This document shows positions 9,720 to 18,908 of a stretch of 64,000 nucleotides of DNA, piece by piece. The stretch covers positions 19,587 to 83,586 of the forward strand of contig NYXZ01000015.1 in assembly GCA_002686595.1 (NCBI GenBank), read 5' to 3'. The notes under the pieces were generated by a model. That model did no database searches and had not been told where the DNA came from. It saw only the letters and a program-made list of their open reading frames with translations. Position numbers and translations under genes: made by a program. Each line of letters opens with the position of its first letter. Within the stretch, counting starts at the first letter, position 1. The DNA comes from Planctomycetota bacterium (GTDB taxonomy: Bacteria; Planctomycetota; UBA1135; GCA-002686595).

Positions 9720-10624
9720 CCGCAGGCTTCTTCCAACATGTTCAGCAGGAAGATGACCATGTTCTGGTCGGCTTCCTGCTCGGCCACACGCTTGAAGATA
9801 GAGCAGGCGGTTTCCGCGGGGAGCGAAGCGGAGAGGGCCTGGGCGGCCTTGCGTCGCAGATAGCCGTTACCCGTGGACTCCACCAGAACGGCCTCCAGCG
9901 TGGCCCTTGAAAGGGTGCCCGGGTGCTTGCCGAGTTCCTCTACGGCTTGATGACGGGCCGCGTCCTGCATGAAGATATTGCCGGCCACGGTGGACAGGAC
10001 TTCCACGGGATCCGTGCCGGTTTGTTCGCAGGCGGTGACCCAACCCGCCAAAAGGAACTCCGCGTCGGGCATGGTCTGGCGCAGGCGTTCCTGGCGTAGC
10101 AGGGGCCCGAGTAACTCCTCGGCCCGGGCGGGGGAGGTCTGCGCCAGCAGGCGCACAGCTTCCGTGCGATCGCTCATGCGGTGGCCGTATTCGGTGACCA
10201 GTTGGACGAGGAGCGGTTCGGCGTCATCAGGGGCAGAGTGGGCGCCCACTTCCAAAAGGCCGTTGCGCACCGGGATCTCCTCCGGATTGTCGGCCAGCAA
10301 GCGCCCCAGGGCTGCTCGCCCGAGGGCCGGCTCAGCCTGCTTGAGGCGTGCCAGAGCTTCCCGGCCGGCGTGGAAGTGGGCATCGAGGCGGTCGCTGGTC
10401 CAGGTCAAATCAGGGGGAGTCAGGGTCCGTACCAGCTCGGTGATGGCGACGGCTTCCGGTGACCTGTCCCCCGGGGCAGCGGCGTCGACCGGGGTGGCGT
10501 GGCTTTCCCCAGCTCCTTGGGCAGCATCCACCGGAGGGCCGGAGGATTCCCCCTGGCCCCCTGTCTCGGACGCCCCGGAGCTGCAGGAGCCGAGACACGC
10601 GCCGGCGTAAAGCGCCCAGACCAT
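9716..10624 (-). CDS. HEAT-repeat-type lipoprotein, unknown function
   Basis: Signal peptide with GSCSS lipobox-like sequence, repetitive helical Leu/Ala-rich sequence; ATGA overlap with tatD. Confidence 0.6.
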   Translation of the reverse strand: MVWALYAGACLGSCSSGASETGGQGESSGPPVDAAQGAGESHATPVDAAAPGDRSPEAVAITELVRTLTPPDLTWTSDRLDAHFHAGREALARLKQAEPALGRAALGRLLADNPEEIPVRNGLLEVGAHSAPDDAEPLLVQLVTEYGHRMSDRTEAVRLLAQTSPARAEELLGPLLRQERLRQTMPDAEFLLAGWVTACEQTGTDPVEVLSTVAGNIFMQDAARHQAVEELGKHPGTLSRATLEAVLVESTGNGYLRRKAAQALSASLPAETACSIFKRVAEQEADQNMVIFLLNMLEEACG

Positions 10625-11158
10625 GGTCGAGGTGTGTGAAAACGCACGCCGGGAGCGCGGAGTGGCACGTCTCTGGGGGCGGGTGTGTGAAAAAAGCGAC
10701 ATTCTATGCTGCTGGGAGGGGGTAAGCTTGCCTCAGGGGGGTGGAATGGGGCTTGATAGGGGAATAGCCGTATCAGCATGCGCCAGGCGGCGCCAAGCGG
10801 CCTCGGGCCCTGTTGTCCCCGGCGGGTCATTCGAGGGTATTTGCCCCGACGCCCGCCCGATGGCCCAGCCTACGCCGAGGGGCCCGCTTCCGCGGGCCCG
10901 ACTCACGAATAATCTAGCAACTAGAACGGCCTCCCTTCTATGATGCGGGGAAGCCTCGGGTCGTCGGAACTCCCGCCAGGGAGTCAGCGCCGTCCGGGGC
11001 TTGTCCAGCTGTCTCCCCCCAGTCGGCGGGACCACAAAACAGAACATCTCATACTCCTTCACTCTCTCCTCCCCTTACGGGTGCAGCGCTGGTCCACACC
11101 CGCGCCGCCCCGCTCAACCAACCTCCCTACGGCGCCCTTGGCGCCCTGCAGGATGCCC

Positions 11159-14100
11159 ATGAAACTCACGGGATCGAACACCTGGCTGCTTTCCCTGGCT
11201 GCCCTCTCCACCCTAGCCGCCTGTTCCGACAGCGCTTCCAAGCTCGATACCGGTGGGGAGATGTACATCGACACCTGTTCCCTCGGCTGCAACCGCGGCA
11301 TCGACAACGACGGTGACATCCTGGATGTGACCTGTCAGGTGACAGCGATTTCCCGCAACCAGGAAATCGCCGTGGTATTCGCCAGCGCGGTGGACATGTC
11401 AAAGGTCACATCACAGTCTTTCCGCGTGATCGACACCGCCACCGGCGGCGTGCCCACGGGGACCTTCGTCCTCGATCCGGCCAATGATCACCGGCTGATC
11501 TACCGCCCGTCCCTGACCTTCGATTCCCTGGGCAACCCCATCTACGGATTCGATACGGATACGACCTATCAGGTGCGCATCAAGGGCGAGCAGGGCACCG
11601 GCCAGATGGGGCTGGGGCCCTTCATTGAGAGCGTGGGCGGGCGCACCAACCAGAGCGCGCTCGATTGCAGCGTGCGCACTGATACCACCATCGTGGACCA
11701 GGTGCCCGGTGCTCCGGTCTTTACCGCGCTAGTGGACACCATTGATCCCGGCACCGGCGGCGTGCTCACGGGCCAGGATGCCGATGGCGCGGTGGATGTC
11801 TCCCAGGACACCTCCATCGACTTCACCTTCCTCGATGTGATGAATCCGGCCACTTTGGCCAATCCGTCCACGGGCCTGGCTCCTTACATCACGATCCAAG
11901 TGGATCCGGATGGCGACCTGGGCACCTCCTCGGACCGCGTCGACGTCTTCGGTACCTTTGATCTCGACATTGACCTGGAACTGCTCGTCACGCACCTGTC
12001 CTTCACGAGCTTCCAGCCCCTGCCCTCCTCCGGCAGCGATCCCTCCAACCCGCGTCTGGTGGTTGTGAACCTGCCCCCCGGCGTGCTTGATTTGGCCGGC
12101 AACAGCCTGGATGACTTCGATGGTGACGGAGCCGCCGGTGGCACCTTCAGCTTCGCCGTGGAGGCCGTTCCCTTCGGCGCCTTCGAACTGCGCGATGAGT
12201 TCAGCAGCACCACTCCCGGCCCAAACGATTTCGGCCAGGACGCCAGCCGCAGTTGCGCTGGCATGCTGTCGGTTGACAACAATCTAGTGCGCGGCGTGGG
12301 CGGCGGTTCGGGGCGCTTGGGCGAACTGATCCTCTCACCCAATGAGACAGTGGTGCTAGTCACCGACAACAGTTCCGGTGCCGGGGCCACCTTTCCCCTC
12401 ACTAACCATCCGGCTGACATCCTCGGTAACAACAACGAAACTGTCATCGAAGTCACCGACGGCGTGTTCGAGTTTGCCTCGGTCTATGTGCCGAACGGCG
12501 CCTCGATAACATTCCAAGGCGAAAACCCGGCACGCCTCTTTTCCCGTGGACCGATCACCGTGGAGGAGGGCGGAGTGATAGATGTTTCCGGCGGGGCCGC
12601 TCCCAATCACGATGGTGTGCTCATGCACTCCCAGCAAACCACTTCCTTCGTCGGCGAGGGCGGACCCTTCGCCGGTGACGGTGGGATTGGTGGCGACCGG
12701 CATGACACCCAGGATCTCAACCTGCAGATCGCGGGTGGAACTGAGAATCCCGGGGCGATTACCGCCGGCCTGCCCGGCGAAGGCGTGGGCCAGTTCGCCA
12801 ACCTCGGGGGGGGACGGGGTGGTGTTCAGTACCCCGCTACCTATCCCACCGGTATCGCCACGCAGATCCAGTTGGAGGACTTGACCTTCTCCACGGGATG
12901 CGCCTCCGATCAAGTCGGAGGCACCGGTGGAGGCGGCGCCTATGCCATCGACGGTCTACCGGGCATCGCCGTGGCCGAGACGGACATATCCACTTCTCCC
13001 GCGGGCGTTGAAAACGCCGGGCCGGCCACCGCCGGAGGCGACTCCACGGGCATCTTCGATGCCAATGGCCTCGCGCGCACCCTGACGCCGGACGAGGGCC
13101 CCGGAGGGGTCAACTTCCCCCATGGTTTCCTGCGCGGCGGCTCCGGCGGCGGCGGGGGCGGCAACCACCCCATGAACACCCACTCGAACTCAACCGGAGG
13201 CGACAGCGATTGCTGGGACAGCAACATGTACACCATCGACGAGTGGTACGACCACAGTGGTGCCTCCGGCGGCGGCGGCGGCGGCGTGATTCAGGCTACT
13301 TCCGGCACGCGCCTCTCACTTTCCGGTGAGATCAAGTCCGTGGGCGGCCAGGGCGGAACTGCCATCACCGGCGGCTTTGCCTCTCCCGGCGGCGGCGGTT
13401 CAGGCGGGGGCGTGCTGCTGCAGGCGGTGGACATTAGCATCCTCGACCAACCTGGCCGCGTCAATGTGGACGGCGGCGAGGGTGGCGCCAGCCAATGGGT
13501 CGGCGAACTCTCCGGTTTGCCCTCCACCGGTGGCAAGGGCAGCCCTGGAATCGTGCGCATCGAGGACTTCTTCGATGCCCTCGACGTGGGGGAACTGGCC
13601 GCTTCCATTACCCCCTTCGATTCCAACGACCCCAACTCCCCGGACATTCTCTCCGCGGGCGGCGGGGCCTATGACCAGCCGGCGACTTTCCGTGATGGCT
13701 ATCTGCCCAACGCCTTCACGGGTTCCGTTTCATGCTGGAGGGTGCCGGATGGCAACTTCTTCGAGATGAGCTTCGACGCCGATAGCGACGACCCGGTCAG
13801 CGGTGATCCGAGCCTGATGGCCTGGAACGCGGATGTCATCTTTGCGCCCAACCCAGCAGCTCCCGCGACAACCGTGACGGTGGCCTATCGGGGCTTCGAT
13901 CCCCTGGGCGACAATCCCTTCGGCGTATCTCTTGAGTCCCACTACGGCAACACCATGAACCACGACTTCGATGGTGATGGCAACCCCGATGGGACGGCTC
14001 CGATTACCATTCGTTTCCAGGGCGCGCGTACCTTCAAGGACCTCGACAATCCCTGCACCGTCGACTTGATCGGCCCCGATAGCCCCATCAACCAGGGCTC

Positions 14101-14254
14101 ACTGACCCCCTGGGTCTCACACCCCGCTGAGCTCAACGACTTCGACCCGAAGCCCAACATGGTGCGCTACACGGTGGTCTACGACGCCACGCAAATCTCC
14201 ATGCACAATGTGCAGGCCATCGACAACCTGATCATCAAGGGAGCCCTAGACTAG
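11159..14254 (+). CDS. Very large secreted lipoprotein with Ig-like (SbsA/Big_5-type) domains and Gly-rich repeats
   Basis: MKLTGSNTWLLSLAALSTLAAC lipobox; two Ig-like segments (TxxFVLDPxNDHRLIYRPS..; VVVNLPPGVLDLAGNSLDDFDGDG); central GGGG-rich region. Confidence 0.7.
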   Translation: MKLTGSNTWLLSLAALSTLAACSDSASKLDTGGEMYIDTCSLGCNRGIDNDGDILDVTCQVTAISRNQEIAVVFASAVDMSKVTSQSFRVIDTATGGVPTGTFVLDPANDHRLIYRPSLTFDSLGNPIYGFDTDTTYQVRIKGEQGTGQMGLGPFIESVGGRTNQSALDCSVRTDTTIVDQVPGAPVFTALVDTIDPGTGGVLTGQDADGAVDVSQDTSIDFTFLDVMNPATLANPSTGLAPYITIQVDPDGDLGTSSDRVDVFGTFDLDIDLELLVTHLSFTSFQPLPSSGSDPSNPRLVVVNLPPGVLDLAGNSLDDFDGDGAAGGTFSFAVEAVPFGAFELRDEFSSTTPGPNDFGQDASRSCAGMLSVDNNLVRGVGGGSGRLGELILSPNETVVLVTDNSSGAGATFPLTNHPADILGNNNETVIEVTDGVFEFASVYVPNGASITFQGENPARLFSRGPITVEEGGVIDVSGGAAPNHDGVLMHSQQTTSFVGEGGPFAGDGGIGGDRHDTQDLNLQIAGGTENPGAITAGLPGEGVGQFANLGGGRGGVQYPATYPTGIATQIQLEDLTFSTGCASDQVGGTGGGGAYAIDGLPGIAVAETDISTSPAGVENAGPATAGGDSTGIFDANGLARTLTPDEGPGGVNFPHGFLRGGSGGGGGGNHPMNTHSNSTGGDSDCWDSNMYTIDEWYDHSGASGGGGGGVIQATSGTRLSLSGEIKSVGGQGGTAITGGFASPGGGGSGGGVLLQAVDISILDQPGRVNVDGGEGGASQWVGELSGLPSTGGKGSPGIVRIEDFFDALDVGELAASITPFDSNDPNSPDILSAGGGAYDQPATFRDGYLPNAFTGSVSCWRVPDGNFFEMSFDADSDDPVSGDPSLMAWNADVIFAPNPAAPATTVTVAYRGFDPLGDNPFGVSLESHYGNTMNHDFDGDGNPDGTAPITIRFQGARTFKDLDNPCTVDLIGPDSPINQGSLTPWVSHPAELNDFDPKPNMVRYTVVYDATQISMHNVQAIDNLIIKGALD

Positions 14255-14271
14255 TCAGCCAAGCACGCGCC

Positions 14272-15501
14272 ATGGGCGCCCAAGTTCTCACCGCCCCCCT
14301 CATCCTCACGGCCCCCGGGCAATGGGTTGAGGGGGGCGGTGTTTTTGTTTGTGGCGGACGCATTGAGGCCGTCCTAGCCAGCGCGAAAGATGCTCAAGCG
14401 GTCGCCGGGGAACACGCCGCGGAGCTGCTGGAATTTCCGGACACGGTTCTGACGCCGGGCCTGGTAAACGCCCACACCCACCTGGAGCTTTCGCCTCTGG
14501 CTGGGCGCCTGGGCCAGGGACTGGCCTTCCGCGCCTGGGTCGATGAACTGCTAGCGGCCCGCGGGCGGGGCTCGCCTGAAGAGCAGGCCCGGGCCCTGGA
14601 GCAGGCGGCGCAGCGCATGTTGGAAACAGGCACCACCTTGGTGGGGGACATCGCCGCTGGAAACAGCGCCGAGGAAGCACTGGCGGAGAGTGGGCCAGCT
14701 CGTGTCTGTTACCGCGAGGTGCTGGACGGCGGCGAGGAACGGCGCGCAGCGGCGGCCCTGACGACGGTGGCCGCACCCCTGGCGCAGACGCCCGACCGTT
14801 ACGAAGGACTCTCGCCCCACGCGCCCTACTCCACCAGCTCGCGCCTGTTGGCGGGCGCCCGGGACCTGGCCCGGGAGCGGAACTTGCCCCTGGCTATTCA
14901 CTGGGCGGAAACCGAGGAGGAGGAGCGTTGGATGATGCGGGGTCGCGGGCCACTCAAGGGTCTGGTCAAATCCTCACCCCGCTGCTCGCCCCTGGATCAT
15001 CTGGATGCTGCGGGACTGCTAGGCCCGCGGCTGGCCCTGATCCACGGCAACCATCCCCGGTCCGGAGATCACGAGCGCCTGGCCGCCGCCGGGACCAGCC
15101 TCGTCCATTGCCCCGGCAGCCACCGCTGGTTCGACCGTCGCCCCTTCGACATCGACGCCTACCTGGCCGCTGGCGTCAACCTGGCCCTGGGAACTGATTC
15201 CCTGGCCAGCAACGCAGATCTCTCCCTGGTGCGTGAAATGGCCATCTTGCGCGAGGAACAGCCGCACCTGGCACCTGAATGCGTCTGGAATCTGGCCACG
15301 GTGGGCGGGGCCCGGGCCCTTTGCCTGGCGGGCCAGGCCGGAGTCCTCGAACCCGGGGCCCGAGCGGATATCTGCGCCTGGCCGCGGGCTGGCTTGGCAC
15401 CGGAAGCCTGGCTGGATTCCGTGACCCGTGGTCAACGCCTCCCCCGGGCCCTCTGGTTGGGTGGTAGGCGCCGACACTCGGCCCTGGATACTCCGGCGTG
15501 A
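14272..15501 (+). CDS. Amidohydrolase family protein (chlorohydrolase/SsnA-like)
   Basis: TPGLVNAHTHLELS, LSPHAPYSTS, LAIHWAETEEEE, LIHGNH, LGTDSLASNADLSLVREM. Confidence 0.88.
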   Translation: MGAQVLTAPLILTAPGQWVEGGGVFVCGGRIEAVLASAKDAQAVAGEHAAELLEFPDTVLTPGLVNAHTHLELSPLAGRLGQGLAFRAWVDELLAARGRGSPEEQARALEQAAQRMLETGTTLVGDIAAGNSAEEALAESGPARVCYREVLDGGEERRAAAALTTVAAPLAQTPDRYEGLSPHAPYSTSSRLLAGARDLARERNLPLAIHWAETEEEERWMMRGRGPLKGLVKSSPRCSPLDHLDAAGLLGPRLALIHGNHPRSGDHERLAAAGTSLVHCPGSHRWFDRRPFDIDAYLAAGVNLALGTDSLASNADLSLVREMAILREEQPHLAPECVWNLATVGGARALCLAGQAGVLEPGARADICAWPRAGLAPEAWLDSVTRGQRLPRALWLGGRRRHSALDTPA

Positions 15502-15544
15502 TATCTTCTAGGCTCCCCCGCAGTTGACCTAGCCAGCACACCCC

Positions 15545-16588
15545 GTGAACCAACCCACTCCCGAGACCAGCGCCCAGGGCGCCGCCGCTGCCACGCCCGC
15601 GGTTACTGCCTCTGACATGGCCCCCATGCTCGCCGCCCTGGAAGCCGCGGAGAGCATCTTGCTCTCGGGCCACGAACGCCCCGACGGCGACTGTCTCGGC
15701 GCCCAAGCAGCCCTCAGCGCCGTGCTCGGCGCCCTGGGCAAGCGCGTGACGATTCTGAACCCCGACCCGCCAGCTCCGGAGCTGTCGTTTTTGAGCGAGG
15801 GCTGCACCTTCGGTCACTGGCAAGGCGGCGACTTGCCGCCCCACGACCTGCTCGTGGTGCTGGATGTGGGCGAGCTGAAACGCTGTGGCGAGTTGGGCGC
15901 GGCCCTGGCGGCGGCTCCCTCCAAGAAGGCTGTCATCGATCATCACGTGCCCGCGCCTGAGCCCTGGTGGGATGTGGCCTATCTCGATCGCAGCGCCTCG
16001 GCCACGGGCCTCATGGTGGCGCGGCTGGCACAGGGCCTGGACGTCAGCCTTTCCCCAGCCGCGGCGCGCGCCGTGTTCACTTCCCTGGTCACGGACACCG
16101 GTTGGTTCCGCTACGGCAACACGGACAGCGAAACGCTTGACCTGGCGGCGCGCTTGGTATCCGCCGGTGTCGAGCCGGATGTGATGTTCAGTTTGATCTA
16201 CCAACGCAAGCCACTAGAGCACCCCCAGGCCGTGGGCACCGCCCTCTCGGCCACGAGCTTTCACAGCGAGGCCCGCTTGGCGCTCTGTCAGGTTCCCAGT
16301 CCCGCCGCCGGCCAAGCGCCGCGCCTCGATGGCGACGATGTGCTCGACCTGTTGCGCTCCGTGGAGAGCGTGGAACTCGTCCTGCTCCTGCGGGATCAAG
16401 GCAATGGCAGCTGTCGCTTGTCGGCGCGCAGCAAGAGTTGGTTCGATGTGAACCGCCTGACCAATGCCGTGGGTGGCGGAGGCCATGCCCGGGCCGCCGG
16501 CGCCACCGTGACAGGTTCCTTGGAAGAGGTCCGGGAGCAGCTCATGGAACTGGCGCTCGAACAGTTGGAGCAGGAGGCGCCGTCGTGA
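15545..16588 (+). CDS. nrnA: DHH-family bifunctional oligoribonuclease/pAp phosphatase NrnA-like (GTG start)
   Basis: GHERPDGDCLGAQAAL, DVGELKRCG, VIDHHVP, DTGWFRYGNT, VGGGGHARAAGA. Confidence 0.88.
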   Translation: MNQPTPETSAQGAAAATPAVTASDMAPMLAALEAAESILLSGHERPDGDCLGAQAALSAVLGALGKRVTILNPDPPAPELSFLSEGCTFGHWQGGDLPPHDLLVVLDVGELKRCGELGAALAAAPSKKAVIDHHVPAPEPWWDVAYLDRSASATGLMVARLAQGLDVSLSPAAARAVFTSLVTDTGWFRYGNTDSETLDLAARLVSAGVEPDVMFSLIYQRKPLEHPQAVGTALSATSFHSEARLALCQVPSPAAGQAPRLDGDDVLDLLRSVESVELVLLLRDQGNGSCRLSARSKSWFDVNRLTNAVGGGGHARAAGATVTGSLEEVREQLMELALEQLEQEAPS

Positions 16589-17346
16589 GAATCGCGGTCA
16601 TATCCGACCTACATGCCAACCGCGAGGCTTTGGAAGCGGTCTTGGCCCACTTGGCCACCCAGGATGTGGGACGCCTCTTCTGCTTGGGTGATGTGGTGGG
16701 CTACGGTGCCGAGCCGGAGTTTTGTGTGGATCTCGTACGCGGCCATGCTGAGATATGCCTGCTCGGGAACCACGACGAGGCGCTCTTTGGAGACGCCTCT
16801 GACTTCAACACCCACGCGCGCAAGGCCATTGAGTACACGCGTTCCAGAATGCTGCCGAGGTGGTGGTCAGGCAGCGAGAAGAAGGCGCGCTGGAAGTGGA
16901 TGCGGGGTCTGCCGGATAACCACCGCGAAGGACGCTTCCTCTTCGTCCATGGATCGCCGCGGGATCATGTGCGGGAGTATGTCTTGGCCACGGACGGGTT
17001 TTTGAATCCTGACAAGATGCGCTCCATCTTCAACGCCTTCGAGGGCATTGCCCTCGCGGGCCACACACACCAGCCGGGCTTGCACGATGAGTCCCTCGGC
17101 TTTCACTCTCTTGAGGGCCGTGAGTCCTTGACTCTGCGTTTGCCGCGGGACGAGAAGTGCCTGATCAATGTCGGTTCAGTCGGCCAGCCCCGGGACGGGG
17201 ACAACCGGGCTTGCTACGCCATCTTGGAGGATGAGCTGATCACCTGGCACCGGGTGTCCTACGACTACCGCGCGGCCATGCACAAAATCCTGGATACCGG
17301 CGCCCTACCGGAAGTGCTCGCCCGCCGCTTAGCCGTGGGCAAATAG
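16585..17346 (+). CDS. Metallophosphoesterase (YfcE/ApaH-like)
   Basis: MRIAVISDLHANREALEAV, LGDVVGYG, LLGNHDEA, FVHGSP, LAGHTHQP; GTG start overlapping the nrnA stop. Confidence 0.88.
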   Translation: MRIAVISDLHANREALEAVLAHLATQDVGRLFCLGDVVGYGAEPEFCVDLVRGHAEICLLGNHDEALFGDASDFNTHARKAIEYTRSRMLPRWWSGSEKKARWKWMRGLPDNHREGRFLFVHGSPRDHVREYVLATDGFLNPDKMRSIFNAFEGIALAGHTHQPGLHDESLGFHSLEGRESLTLRLPRDEKCLINVGSVGQPRDGDNRACYAILEDELITWHRVSYDYRAAMHKILDTGALPEVLARRLAVGK

Positions 17347-17388
17347 GATCCTCCGCTAGCTGTCGCAACTCTCCCCCGCGCCGCCATC

Positions 17389-18303
17389 TCAGCGGCGCAG
17401 GAAGTTGCCCATGATGTGCCCGATGAGCTGAGGGTTCTTCTGCAAGCGGCGCTGGGAATAGGCGCGCCATTCTGGACCGAAGGGGACATAGACGCGCACT
17501 GGATGGCCGGCTGCGCGCCAACTCTGCCAGAGCTGGCGCCGAACGCCGAGTAGGACCTGGAACTCGTAGTCAGCAGTTGTCAACTGGCCCTTCGAGAGCG
17601 CCTGTGTAAGGCGCGTGGCCAATACCTCGTCATGGGTCGCCAGGGTGACCCGCGCACCGCCCGCCCACAGACTTGAGCAGCAGTCCAGGAAGGCGTCGCT
17701 GATGGACTGGGGATCCACATGGGCGACCTCCGCCGGCTCCAGGTAGATGCCCTTGACCATGCGAACGTCGAGCCGTCCCGCGGCGGCGGGGGAGCCAGCC
17801 AACAGGGCCTCGATATCTACCGGTGTGCGCAGCAAGCGCGATTGCAGCACCAGGCCGATGTTGGCGTGCTCGCGGCGCAGGCGACCGAAGAGCTCCAAGG
17901 TGGCGTCGGTGGTGGGGTGGTCCTCCATCTCCACGCGCAGGTCGAGGCCCAAGGCCGCGCACTCCCGGGCCAGGCCGTCGTAGAGCTCGAAGGCCAACTC
18001 GCCGCCGAGCAGGAGGCCGAAGTGAGTGGGCTTGACGGAGATGTAGGCGTCGAGGTCGCCTTGGGCCACGGCGCGGGCAGCCGCCAGGTAGGCAGCGCTG
18101 GCGGCTCGGGCGTGGTCCTCGTTGCCCTGGCCTTCGCCGAGGATGTCGAGGATGCCTGGGAAGCCCTCGGCGGCCAGGTCGGTCAGGGCGGTGATGGCCT
18201 GCTCCAGGCGCTCTCCGGCGATGTAGCGTCCGGCCAGGCGCCGCATGATGGGCGTGGGCACCAGGGGCATGGTCGCCAGGACGAGGCGGGTGAGGGCGGA
18301 CAT
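17389..18303 (-). CDS. Proline dehydrogenase
   Basis: ISVKPTHFGLLLG, DLRVEMEDHPTTDATLELF, GLVLQSRLLRTPVD, RMVKGIYLEPAEVAH, YEFQVLLGVR, VRVYVPFGPEWRAYSQRRL. Confidence 0.9.
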   Translation of the reverse strand: MSALTRLVLATMPLVPTPIMRRLAGRYIAGERLEQAITALTDLAAEGFPGILDILGEGQGNEDHARAASAAYLAAARAVAQGDLDAYISVKPTHFGLLLGGELAFELYDGLARECAALGLDLRVEMEDHPTTDATLELFGRLRREHANIGLVLQSRLLRTPVDIEALLAGSPAAAGRLDVRMVKGIYLEPAEVAHVDPQSISDAFLDCCSSLWAGGARVTLATHDEVLATRLTQALSKGQLTTADYEFQVLLGVRRQLWQSWRAAGHPVRVYVPFGPEWRAYSQRRLQKNPQLIGHIMGNFLRR

Positions 18304-18521
18304 GGCGGGATTCTATGCGCCGGGAGCCTGAGTGCGCCACGGTGGCTCCGCTCTTGGCAGGGGGATCTCCCCCTATCCGGATGCGTATCAGGTCCAGCCC
18401 AGCACGGGCGCTGGGGACCCGTTCCATCAGATTCCAACAGGCGCTATCCGGTGCCACGCGGGGCCACGCGCTGCCACGCTTGCTCGCCCCGCTGTCGATC
18501 TGGCCCAGTCCAAGATCTACC

Positions 18522-18908
18522 ATGGCGGCGATGACAACGGAGGAACACAAGGAGCAGCGCCCAACGCCGGCTCCGGGCTTGGCAGCGGCCCAGGCTGCGC
18601 GCTTGGTTTGCACCAGCGCGCCGGATGAAGCCACGGCCCACAGGCTGGCCCGTGACTTGGTGCAAGCGCGCCTGGCGGCCTGTGTGCAATGCGTCCCCGG
18701 CGCCACCAGCATTTATCGCTGGGAGAATGCCGTGGAGGAGGCCCGGGAAGTTCTACTCAGCATCAAGACACGCCAGGAGCAGCTGGAGGCCATCGCCGCC
18801 TACCTGGCCCGGGAGCATCCCTATGACCTACCGGAGCTAGTTGTTCTGACGCCAGAATCCCTGGGCGCGGAATACCTGGCCTGGCTCTTGGCGGAGACCG
18901 AGACCTGA
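18522..18908 (+). CDS. cutA: Divalent cation tolerance protein CutA
   Basis: RLVCTSAPDEATAHRLARDLVQARLAACVQCVPGATSIYRWENAVEEAREVLLSIKTR. Confidence 0.92.
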   Translation: MAAMTTEEHKEQRPTPAPGLAAAQAARLVCTSAPDEATAHRLARDLVQARLAACVQCVPGATSIYRWENAVEEAREVLLSIKTRQEQLEAIAAYLAREHPYDLPELVVLTPESLGAEYLAWLLAETET

